Part shown: positions 1 to 10,300 of the stretch, in pieces
Numbering within the stretch: the stretch's first letter is position 1
Layout of the letters: every line of letters starts with the position of its first letter
Assembly: GCA_965153455.1 (NCBI GenBank)
Contig: OZ234504.1
Location: forward strand, 1,240,001-1,304,000
DNA from: Sphagnum compactum
Taxonomy: Eukaryota; Bryophyta; Sphagnopsida; Sphagnales
Direction: 5' to 3'
Length of the DNA: 64,000 nt
Notes under the pieces: model-generated
What the model was told of the DNA's origin: nothing
Database searches by the model: none
Seen by the model: only the letters and a program-made list of their open reading frames with translations
Translations under genes and position numbers: made by a program

Positions 1-459
1 TTCAACTGGCATTTTCACACAGGATTTGGAGGCAGGCAGAAGGGACTGCATTGTCTAACTCTTGCTATTATTGGCCAGATTGAATAGTTGATTGGCCAAA
101 CTGATTTGATTGGTCCAGGTGGTTTGCTATTAGTGGTACCCTACCTTTTACAGTGCCAATTTCATTTTTGTGGGTGGGGCATGGGAAACAGTAATCCAGG
201 TATCTTGGATGTGAGATCTACTGTTGGAAGGCCACATGCCAATCATTGGTGGAGATGCCTCTTACCCTAACACATTGTGGTGTTTAGGGGATGATCACTT
301 GTTGACATGCTTTCGGAAATTACAAGCAAGCTGAGGTTTCCCCAGTTGTAAATAACCTGCCATGGCAATGTGAAGACAGCTTGGAAGATGATAGGGAGGA
401 TACCGGCCTACTAAAAGAGCCACAACAAGGAGGGTTTGAGAATCAGAGGTGAACAGTAC

Positions 460-791
460 TTGGCAGCATGAGTACGCGCGAGTTTGAAGTACCCCGCATA
501 GTGGCCTAGCTCCTCGGCAGTAACATCTGAATCTCCTCCTCTGATATCCAGATGGATACGCCGCTCCTGCAGCAGTTGAGGTCCTTCAAGCGAAGAAGGA
601 GAGGAGGACTCTTCTTCTTCCGCAACACCGGGTAACAGATTGAGGGCCTTGATCATGCGCTCCGCTTGACCAAAAGGTAAGCGAGGAGACAAAGGGCTGG
701 ATGTAACACAGAGAAACAAGGCAAGAAACACTACTGACAAGAAACAAAGAACACGTCTTCTTCTCATACACACAGACATGCTTGCTGTCAT
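460..791 (-). CDS. Class III serine carboxypeptidase, first coding exon (partial)
   Basis: Predicted secretory or vacuolar serine carboxypeptidase-like protein, which would remove C-terminal residues from peptides. Only the N-terminal exon lies in the window (110 codons plus two bases). The first ATG in frame is at 791; later ATGs at 779 and 767 are possible. The run RRRRVLCFLSVVFLALFLCV reads as a signal peptide. Next comes QAERMIKALNLLPGV, typical of class III pro-regions, then an acidic Ser/Glu stretch, then the family motif EELGHYAGYFKLARTHAA. In homologues this is followed by a MFYFFFESR-type segment, which would begin right after the donor GTACTG at 459. The exon ends in phase 2 (AA|G). 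No following exon is found in 1-459, so intron 1 and the catalytic Ser/Asp/His domain lie beyond the left edge. The 5' leader side carries a (TC)n run. Family assignment is fairly firm; the exact start is not. Confidence 0.72.
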
Positions 792-855
792 CTCCACTAT
801 TCCTATCCTGGATGACACTCCCAAGAACTCCTACGATGCTTTCCACCAAAAAAAA

Positions 856-873
856 TCTCTCTCTCTCTCTCTC
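856..873. repeat. (TC)9 microsatellite in carboxypeptidase 5' leader
   Basis: A simple TC run that reads as GA repeats on the coding (minus) strand, about 65-80 bases upstream of the carboxypeptidase ATG. GA/CT runs are common in plant 5' leaders and core promoters. No clear TATA box was fixed here; an ATTATAT-like stretch lies near 1025-1032 on the minus strand. Confidence 0.6.
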
Positions 874-2612
874 ACAACCCTTCTCCTTCCTCTTCACAGA
901 ATCAATCAATCGCTTCTCTATAGAACACAAGATCGGTTCCAATTGTAAACCGCAATTCCAGCGGCGCCAATACTACTACGATTAAAACAAGCCGCAAACA
1001 GAAAATACCTTCCGCATGCAGCAGATATAATTGTAGCTCAACACACTCCGTTCTTCTCCTTCTTCCTCCTCCTCCTCCTCCTCTACTAAACAAGAGACAA
1101 ATCCCCCGATCCCTTATCTTGTCAAAATAGTGCTCCACAAAATGCGACGAAAATAACTAAAAGAACATTACCAACAATAAAGAATCCTCCTCCTTCCTGT
1201 TAATCTTCTCCTTCTTGTTCTTCAGGATCCGATCTTCGTGTCTGAAGCTCCAAATGGCCTCACCAGCAATCTCCGTCGCGGATTCTCGACGACGGACGGA
1301 GCACCGAATAGTCTCCTGCCGCGTGTAGTGTGTACAATTATGTAAGTGCGGTGTTAGGGTTTGTGCCAGCGACAGCGTGCATTGCAACGGAAAACTGGTA
1401 GGTAGTAAAAATTAAACACGAAGGTAGGGTAGAAAGGCCGGTGAGCGAACATTTAAGAGCTAGATCTCCTGAATTTTAGTAACCGTGCATTTTTTGCAAT
1501 AGGTCTTCCAAGAGTTTAGATGCTCCTTCAACCATAGCACAACTAGGCCTTTATAGCACTTGATTCTGAGCTCAAATGAGAAAGTTGTGACCCCCCAAAA
1601 TAAGGGGGGTCTTGTTGTTAGAAAAATGTTGGATAGAACACATTAAACTCTTATTTTCATGCATTTTACTACCTAGATGAACAAGCATTTGAAACCTTAT
1701 GCCATGACACATGTCTTCCTATAAACATGAGATTAATGATTTAATTAAGTGTAGACTTTTTTTTTTATTACTACTCAAATTTTTAAAAAACTTGTAATAA
1801 GCCCAAATATTTGTAATAGCAACTGCACAATCACAAGGGCGTTTAGGGTTTTGAATTAAGGATCTTCTAAATAGTAACATAATACCTTAAAATTGACAAT
1901 CCCAATGACACCACTTGGGGTAATCTGTAGTTCTCTCCTTGGATCTAAAAAAAGAACGTTGCAGCATTACCACCTAAGTTCTCTCCAAAATCCAGACCTT
2001 TTCTTCTTCTTTTTTCTCATCTTTCTCTAAGTCTATGTGTGTCCAAGTCTTGGAAGCCATCACCCGTGTGTCTAGGTATGTGTGTGTTTGGGTCCAAGAA
2101 GCCATCACCTATGTGTCCAGGTTTAGGAAACCATCACCTTTGCTTTATGTGCCTCACCAAGAAAACAATATCCGTCGTCGCCTATGCTCTCTACACTTCT
2201 ACTCTATGTGCACTTCTCCAAGAATACAACATCAATGCCACCATCGCCAATCTTCCCCTCCTATTATCTGCGCCTTTTTAAGAAAACGCCACCATAACCA
2301 ATGTTGTTCAAATCACCAAAACAATCTACTATTTCTTACCCTGAACCAAAAAATTCCTAATTTATTGTGTTTGCATGTTATTGGATTTCAGCTTGCAATT
2401 GAAAATGATAGTTGTTTTTGTCTTATGTGCATACCTACTAACCTTCTTCCCAAGGTTTTTATTAGGATTTGGTTTACATAATGTGTGATGAAACAAATGT
2501 TGGATCAAATCTTCAACCTAGATCTTCAACTGTTTTCATATATGTAATAAAAAGGTTTGTAGACAAACTCTCACTCTGTGGTAGTGTTAAATGCATGAGC
2601 TAGTGTAGGTGC
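874..2612. other. Carboxypeptidase upstream region and intergenic DNA
   Basis: Positions 874 to about 1450 are pyrimidine-rich on the plus strand (CTT/CCT runs), probably the leader and promoter of the minus-strand carboxypeptidase. Positions 2036-2140 hold about two to three imperfect copies of a roughly 45-base GT-rich unit built around GTGTGTCCAAGTC and GAAGCCATCACC. The open frames here have no family resemblance and low-complexity composition. No gene called. Confidence 0.45.
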
Positions 2613-2799
2613 ATTTGAAAAGGGCGGTGTGTTCATGAGAAGATTATTGAAAGTGTTTCAAATGTCTTTGTTGGGAGTAGCATGGTTGACAAATGTGCAA
2701 AATGTGGAAGCATGGAGGATGCATGCAATGTGTTCAACAAGATGCCCTTGAAGAATGTGATTTCTTAGAATTCCATACTTGTAGAGTTTGCCATGCATT

Positions 2800-4600
2800 C
2801 ATTACACCAAAATGCTTCTTAATTCACTATGGGTTTCACTAAATTTTGAATGAATTTGTACATTTTTACCATAGTGAAATTGGTTAACCCCCTAGTGAAT
2901 GAAAACCAATTGCTACGGACAGTGAATTGGTCCAATAGTACCTAGTGAAATATAAAATTACCAAGCCATTTCACTTGCTAGTCAATTAACTATGTAACAT
3001 GGAAATCAATTAAATTTTAATTATTTAATATTTAATGTAATATTTAATATTATTGATAATTTCATGATTTTCAACCTATGAATTATTTACATGTGTCACT
3101 ACCTATGCTAGGTTAAAAACCTAACTTAGGTACATAGGCCATGTAATTAACCTAAGTAGTCACCTACTTTAAGGAATTACATAAAAAAATATTCGATAAA
3201 TTTATCATTGTTGACCACAAACACACCATTTATGAGATTTGATCCCTTGACCTCTAGAATAGAGGCAAACACTTCTAATATCTAGCCACCACACTTGTTT
3301 TGATAATATGATACATTGGATTATATTTATCAAATACTTCATTTTAAACATTACAAAACATAAACTTTGAAAATTCATATTTTATTGAAATTTTGTCCAA
3401 ATGAAATTACTAAAGTTTAATTTAAATTTTTTTTCAATAATGTACATAATTACATTTATTTCCTTTTGAAAGTGTAAAATCAATTGAACATTTTTTTTTT
3501 GAATATCACTATTCAATAACATTTCAATGACCATTCTTTTGAAAAAGAATATGTTTAATAAATGGATAATATTTTTGCTAATATAATAATATTACCTATG
3601 TTAGGCTACTTTTAGCTATTTTAAGGTTATTTTCATTGTTCTAAGTTATTTTTTTTACATTAATTTCAATTATTTATTTTATTTTCAATTATTTTTGGTT
3701 ATTTTCAGTTATTTCACCCTAGGTTACTTTCGGTTATTCTAAATTATTTTTGGCTATTTTATGTTACTTTTGGTTATTTTAGGCTATTTCACCTTAGGCT
3801 ATTTTCAACAATTGTAAATTAATTTTGGCTATTATAAGCTAGTTTTAACTATTCTAGATTATTTCACTTTAGGTTATTTGTGACTATTATAAATTATTTT
3901 TGGATATTCTAAGTTATTTCATCTTAGGTGGCTGTTATATTATAAATTATTATTGATTATTTTAAGTTATATTATCATAGGCTACTAGTAGTTATTTTAT
4001 TGTAGGCTATTGTAATTTTTTTCATAAGCTATTATTGGTTATTCTAAGTTATTTTATTTTAAGTCATTATATTTTATTTTAGATTATTTTAAATTGTTAT
4101 ACTTATGAAAAAATAACTTATAATAACATAAAGTATAACGTCCTTGAATAACTTAAAGTATGATTTGAAATAACATATATTAATTTAAAATAAAATAAGT
4201 TAAAATATAGCCTAAGGTTAGTTGAATAATTTAATTTTAAATAACTTAAAGTAAAAAAAATTATAATAAACTAACTAGGATACCTTAATGTAGAATAACA
4301 TATATTAGTTTTAAGTATAATAATTTATTATAGCCTATAATAACTTATAATAACTTAGGGTATAAGTTTAAATAACTAAGGTCACCTAAAATAATATAAG
4401 GTATATCATAAAGTAGAATAGGATATTTAAAACAACAACATAAAAATAAACCTATTTACCATAGTAAATTATTATAATGAATTATGTCAACTAATAATTA
4501 AACACAATGTTTACATAATGATATTATAGTGAGATTATTTTAACCAAGGTGAAATCACTAAAGTGAAGTGAACTTATTTCACTTTTAAAGTTCCATAGTG
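2800..4600. mobile_element. CACTA-like non-autonomous element, 1.8 kb, inserted in PPR pseudogene
   Basis: The left end CATTACACCAAAATGC resembles the CACTACAACAAAATGC end of the element at 42187, and the right end reads CATAGTG. The interruption is flanked by ATT at 2797-2799 and 4601-4603, a 3-base duplication as expected for CACTA elements. Removing the element and one ATT rejoins PPR sequence (…FAMH, then WHGN). The outer part shares the family motif TTTCACTAAATTTTGAATGA with the elements at 4807, 42187 and 50770. The core is an AT-rich foldback. No transposase is encoded. The terminal inverted repeats are poorly matched, so superfamily assignment rests on family resemblance and the target duplication. 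Confidence 0.6.
3590..4440. repeat. AT-rich foldback of degenerate GGTTATTTTAAGTTATTTT units
   Basis: From about 3590 to 4095 the plus strand repeats variants of GGCTATTTTAAGTTATTTT, with interspersed CACCTTAGG. From about 4100 to 4440 the complementary motif (AAATAACTTAAAATAGCC, CCTAAGGT) predominates. The two halves form a long imperfect inverted repeat centred near 4100. It is the core of the 2800-4600 element and would fold into a long hairpin RNA if transcribed. Confidence 0.65.
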
Positions 4601-4806
4601 ATTGGCATGGAAACATCCCTTGGTTCTCCACTTTCTTGCCACATCTATTTGAAATGATGTTGTTTGTCTTTTGTCAGCTTATAACGATGTAGGTGTGGTG
4701 GATGAAAACTAAATGAAGGCATGCATTGTTATGGTGCCATGAACCCAATTTACACAATTTTTGTAAAATTAGAGCACTACACCTTCATGGTTGACCTTCT
4801 TGGTTG

Positions 4807-4960
4807 CACTACTACAAAATGTGGGTGTAGTTCATTAATCCCTATTCACTAAACCATTGAATTCACTACTTTCCAATCAGTCCTCGTTTACTAAGACTAG
4901 TGAATACACTCAAAATCTAATGAAATCACTTAGCATATAATGACACCTTTTGTTGTAGTG
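4807..4960. mobile_element. 154-bp CACTA-type MITE with TTG target duplication
   Basis: Left end CACTACTACAAAA and right end TTTTGTTGTAGTG form an inverted repeat of 13 bases with one mismatch. It is flanked on both sides by TTG (4804-4806 and 4961-4963), the 3-base duplication typical of CACTA/En-Spm elements. There is no coding capacity. It sits in the PPR pseudogene just after the LLGC codons, and the PPR reading resumes on its far side. Read in reverse it contains TTAGATTTTGAGTG, the motif shared with the other elements of this family. Confidence 0.85.
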
Positions 4961-5060
4961 TTGTGTTGGCCATTTGTAGGAGAGAAAGAATATGACAAAG
5001 TCAATGCCTTGACCAAATGTAGTTGTGTGAAAGGCCATCATTAATCAATACCATTGATGA

Positions 5061-6539
5061 CGTAAGGTTTGATGTTGAATTAGTGAACAATGGTTAAAGG
5101 GACAAGATTTCCTTTGTGGTGATGGGTATGGACACCGATGAGGACAGTAAGAATGTTGAAGCAATATTTTGGGCATATGTGACATCAATCCAATTTATTA
5201 TTGGTTGGTGATTTTACGTAGGGGTTTAATACCATTCATTGCATCAAGGTTCTGCCAATATGCCAACATATTTGTATTCTATTAATTAAAATTTATAGAC
5301 CCTTTGGTATCATCCTCTTTAATGTAGTATGCAAATCATTTTCTAAAACCTTAAATGTTTGATGAGTGAATTTATAACCTTGAAACCTACTGGATAATGG
5401 GTCGGGCCTACCATGCCTAATCTCAAATATGTACTAGTTCTTAATATCACTTATCTCCATATGCATCAGTGTGATTACTTCCATTGCATGTGATCAATTT
5501 AATAACTCAACAAGTCTTTATTTCTTTTTATATTTACCTTACACCCTTGTCTTTACCATACTCCATGTATCTTTCTTATTCCCTGACCTATGTGTCTCTT
5601 CCCTTTGTTCTTTAGATGTCTCCTTTCTAACTGGCCATCAAAACCCACCCCAAACCCTCTTTCACTTACAATATTTGAATGGAAGGTTGCAATTTTGTTG
5701 GGACATGGCCAACAAGTTGCATTTTTTCCCTTATTTGTTGTCTATCATTTTTTAGTTGTGCATAAAGTATTCCTAATCCAAACCCCATGTAGCCTAAAAG
5801 ATGAACTCGATAACCTACTCAAAAGTTATTGTGAAATCTTTCACCAATAACCCTAATAAAAGTAGCAAACCATGCCTCATTAAACTTAACTCTATCCTTT
5901 TTCTCAATTCTCCTTTGAGTTACTTGTTCAACCTAGGTCAATTATGTACTTTCAGCCCTCTTGGACCTTTTATCTTCCTTTTCTTTAATTTTATGTTCCT
6001 TTTGTTTCTTTATAATTTCTTTGTCCACAACCTTTTGTTTTAGAATAGCCATATATTGGTATAATGTTACCACATTTAAATTGGAATAATCCACTAGTGG
6101 TTTGTTGCCTTGTCATCTCTTAATTAATAATGCAGGCAATGATAGCAGGTGAGCCAATCCAACTTTTTCAGTCTGATTTGAACTAATTAGGTCTTATAAT
6201 TCTGGAGTAACCTCTTCCAAATCCACCACCAATTGATCTTCTTCATGGTTGTTTGTTATTGTGTCAGTATTATTTGGCATTTCGACATAGTTACATGGCA
6301 TGGGTGAAGGGGGGCAATCAAAAGTAGTTGGAAGCTTTGCTTAAAAGGTCCCTGTAATGTTCAACAATTATGTGGCAACTTTAGCTTCATTGTTGTTAGA
6401 CTCATCTATTACATCTGAATGGTATGAAAGTTCATGTTCCTCCTTTTTGACTGTAGTAATACATTACCTAGACCAAAAATTTCAACCATGGTTGCAGGAT
6501 TTAGTGGCTAGATTCCAAAAACCCTAAACCCTACTTTTA
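5061..6539. other. Intergenic, no gene recognised
   Basis: AT-rich DNA with short T-rich open frames (around 5471-6043) that read as hydrophobic low-complexity peptides without family resemblance. A short telomere-like CCCTAAACCCTA lies at about 6521-6532. Confidence 0.4.
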
Positions 6540-7029
6540 TGTTTTCCTTTTTCAAGGATTATTGCAAGCCCTTCTCCACCCATGTTACTAGTGTAGCTTT
6601 GTCTGGTTCAAGAGAATTGTTTTTCGCCATGGTAAAATCGTTCTCTTTGTTAAGAACAACGGTTGTCACGTGGAGTTCACAAAAGCAACCAATAGTGGCT
6701 TTGTCCTCAATTGAGGTAGAATACATAGCTATAATTGAAGGAGCCAAATAAGCTATTTGGTTGCCACTATTTTTCAAAAATATAGAAGAAACAAACTCAA
6801 AGTCTATTTTCGATGTCTGCAACACCAAAGTTGCATGAAACTAGCAAAGAATCTAACCTATCATGCTCGTACCAAGCATATAGAAATGCGTTATCACTAT
6901 ATTCATGAAAAATCACTTAAAAGTGATAAGAAGTTGTCACATGTGGCCTCCAAAGATTAGCTTCTTACCAAACCTTTGAGTAAACTTAAGTTCAAAAATT
7001 TAGATGGGAGATGGGAGTTTGCAAGTTGA
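6540..7029 (+). pseudogene. Ty1/copia polyprotein remnant (RNase H end)
   Basis: C-terminal part of a copia-type retrotransposon polyprotein. Around 6664-6751 it reads TWSSQKQPIVALSSIEVEYI, the hallmark of copia RNase H, followed by a stop where an AIWL-type segment is expected. In another frame at 6840-6957 it reads KLAKNLTYHARTKHIEMRYH. The last stretch reads LLTKPLSKLKFKN and ends in a stop at 7027-7029. At least one stop and several frameshifts make it non-functional. The reverse transcriptase upstream was not recognised. The assignment is strong because motif order and spacing match the family. Confidence 0.85.
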
Positions 7030-7091
7030 AAGATCAAAAGACCTTGCCAAAACACAAGCAGATTAATTTTAATCTGCAAAGTGTGAGAGGG

Positions 7092-7372
7092 TGTTAGAAT
7101 TAACATGCTCCAATATATAGGTCCTTACTTAATTAGTAAGGTTTGGCAATAGGAACTAGTAGTCACCATCATTAGAAGTTAATCACCAATAGTCATCATA
7201 GTTATTGGTCATCACCATCACTTAACTTACACAAATGTAGTGCACTATCACTTGATTTTTCAATTCATTCGTTGTTGATTTGCTTAATCACCTTCTTGTG
7301 ATTATATTTTAGTCCTTGTCTTCTGTTCTGTTTTTCTTATTTTGGATCATCATAGCATCTTAGATTTCTACA
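7092..7372 (+). mobile_element. Probable 3' LTR of the copia remnant
   Basis: Begins TGTTAGAA directly after a purine-rich tract (GTGTGAGAGGG, 7081-7091) that would serve as polypurine tract, 62 bases after the polyprotein stop. It plausibly ends TTCTACA at 7372, giving TG…CA ends with a short inverted repeat. No second LTR copy is visible in the window, so the right boundary is inferred. Confidence 0.5.
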
Positions 7373-10300
7373 CCAAGCCCCAATTTAATTTCTTTGGAAT
7401 CACACTTAGGGTCTACAAATTCAACATGAAACAAAAAATTGATAAACTAAAAACATAATGAAAAGGTAGAAAGATGGTGCACGTTACTTTGGTTGAACCA
7501 ACACATTGGGTCCATAAAACTCCACTCCTATGGCATGGCATTTAATTTAATCATTAAAGTCATTGTAGAAAACTCCAACATACATGGGGGGTTAATGGTG
7601 AGGAAAACAAAGGTTATTAGTTGTGATTAAGTGGTTAGAAGTGATTTAATGGTCATCGATTTACAAGTAGTGCTACATGTAAAATACAAATTTACCATCA
7701 CATTCACCCTCATACCACATTAGTTGCCATTGTGTTGTCAAAAGTGAACCACATTAACTTCCATTGTGACACCAAAAGTGAACCACATTAACTTGCATTG
7801 ACCCAAAACATTCATCTATTTCAAGAGGAGTTGATAGCTCAAAGGGCATATCCATCCATTGGACACAATGTGAATGTGGATAATGGCCATCCAGTGGTTC
7901 CCAATGCAAATCATCTAGGTGGAGGACCCATTACAATGCACATAGATTCCAAAATTTGGTCACGACCATTCACACCCCCCTCGACCCTTGCATTATGCTT
8001 TTCAGGAATTTTAATATGATTTCTACCAACACACGGCCCTCCCATCCTAGGAATCTTGACTTATCCACCACCATCATGGATCTTTTGAGAAGATTATATT
8101 CTTTTTCCCATCCTTCAATTTGAGAATTCCAAGGTTCTTTGAGGCCATATTTCCAACTCTTGACCTCTAACACTTGCGACTTTCAAGACTCTCAATACTT
8201 GAAGGCTTGACCCATGATTCTTAAGTCCCAAAATTCTTAATGTTTTGAATTTTGGTGGTCAATTTTGGTTTCCTTGGACTTCCACCCCCCAAACCATAAC
8301 CCATCTTTCTCAAATCTTGGGATTTTTGGCTATTCGACACCTAGCTCTTGTCACCAAAGCTTCTTAACTATATTTCACTAGCCCTTATTTTCACGATGAC
8401 CAAATCCATTTTCAAGAAAATGTCCATGCCATCCTCCTCCTGATCCATTTCCAAAGTCTTTAATTAACCCACATATCTTTAGTTCAACCTTAATTGGGAA
8501 ATTCAATGCCACCTCATTCCACTCTAGAAGTAAGGCACAACAACCTTTAACATTCCCCTACTTTTGAAAACCAGATTAATTCCCAAGTATGGGAAGTTTG
8601 TGGGACTTTCAAGATGAGAAAGTTAGACCCAAACTTGTTTTAGAAAAATCTTTTAACAATAATGCCATCCCAAGAACTAAAGGATCAAGGTGATAAGTAA
8701 AGGATGTATTGAAAAAATATAAATCATAACATATGTAGGCAAACTAGGTTGTAGAAGCCTAGAGCCACAAGTATGTAGAGAGCATAGTAACTAGGTATTG
8801 GTTGGAAAAAATGGATGGTAACAAACTGTAGCAAATTGATGATGAACAAATTGGGGTGTACAAACCAATTGCAAACATGAGGGTGATGCATGCCAACTAA
8901 CACATAGTAGCAACTTGATATGTTAATAGCAAGTTAGGATGATAGTGGCAAGAAATCTTAGGAAGTGGTTAGTAGTAGTTAGAGAAGAATAAATGTTTGC
9001 CAACATATAAGAGGAGGAGATGAAGACCATTAAGGGTTCATTATTTTGAGAGGAGGAGGCAAACCAAAAAGATGCATTGTTTGTATATAATGGGAAACAA
9101 CATTTTTGCCTTTATGTGGGTACATTTGTGTGTTGTGTGTGTGAAGTGTGCATTTTTGGAATGTAGTAAACATAGGAGGATACTTTGAGAATGAACACAG
9201 ACAACAAAATTAAAAGAAAATAAAAACACACAATTCATAGATCTAAAACACCACTAAGGTGAATATTGTTTGAGTATTAAAAATGTATGATTTGCAACAT
9301 AGAGAAACAACATTGAGGAATAAAACCATTGGGTTATTGAAATTTTAGAATGATAATACTTCATAAAGTAAGAAGATACATCTATCTAAGTAGTTGTAAT
9401 ACAATACAAAAGGGATATGGTTTTGGCCATTATGTACATGGTATGTAGATGGACATGAAGAACAAGAACCCAATAGCTTTATTATCAAATGCATATGGTT
9501 ATAAAAAGATAAAACTAACACAAGGAACCTAACAACTTTTCTACACACATGTTGTATGAAGGATTATCATTAGTTGATAGTTCCATTGAACTTGAAGGAG
9601 ATATTTCAATTAAATGTCTAAGTCTTGGAGGTTAGAGCCATAGGGGAACTAAGACCAAGTCCATGATAATCGGTAAAGTCTTTGATGGATGTTTGATTCA
9701 CAACTTGGATTTGATGGATTGTTTTAAACTCAATTTAAATGAATTTTTCAAGTTTCTAAAATTTATCACTCATGGCCATTTTATGAAAAGATTGGTGTAA
9801 TTGAGACCAACACATTATCTTTAGTTGATTTCAATGGGTTAGCATTTAACTTTTCCAAGTGGCATGCCAATTTCAACATTGGATTATTTGCAAAGGATCT
9901 TGCCTTAACATACATAATCAAAGTTGAATTTGTAAATATGTCTAGCTTATTTTGCAACATGTCAAACTTCATTCAAATAACACATAAGATAGGGGAGGTA
10001 TTGGAAATTAAACATTAAATTCCTACATAAAAATACTAGCATGTCCCATGGTCACAAATGTTAAGGATAGTATGAAGTTAACAAGGGACATCATTTTCCC
10101 TCCTTGGACATCCAAGTGGACATAAAGGCCATAATTTCACAAAGTATTATTTATTATGGCCTTTTGAATCAATTTCACAAAATTTAGAAATTCAATCATT
10201 TTCCCAAGGCTTATGACACCTTTTGCCCCAATGTTCAACATCATAAGGATAATGGTCAAGACAATAGACAATATCCAACCTCCAACATGCCCAAGTTCTT

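Larger units (their letters stand above)
2613..5060 (+). pseudogene. PPR (PLS-class) pseudogene split by two transposons
   Basis: Pieces of a plant pentatricopeptide-repeat protein, a family that normally binds organellar RNA. Piece 1 (about 2618-2799) reads MVDKCAKCGSMEDACNVFNK and then KNVIS, stop, NS, where functional PPRs have SWN. Piece 2 (about 4640-4806) reads DVVCLLSAYNDVGVVDEN and then LEHYTFMVDLLGC. Piece 3 (4961-5060) reads KSMP, stop, PNVVV, stop, KAII, where homologues have MPCxPNVAVWxALL. The order and spacing match one PPR gene once the elements at 2800-4600 and 4807-4960 are set aside. Several Trp or Cys codons have become stops and there are frameshifts, so it is dead. The rest of the gene on either side was not recognised. 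The PPR assignment is strong. Confidence 0.8.
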
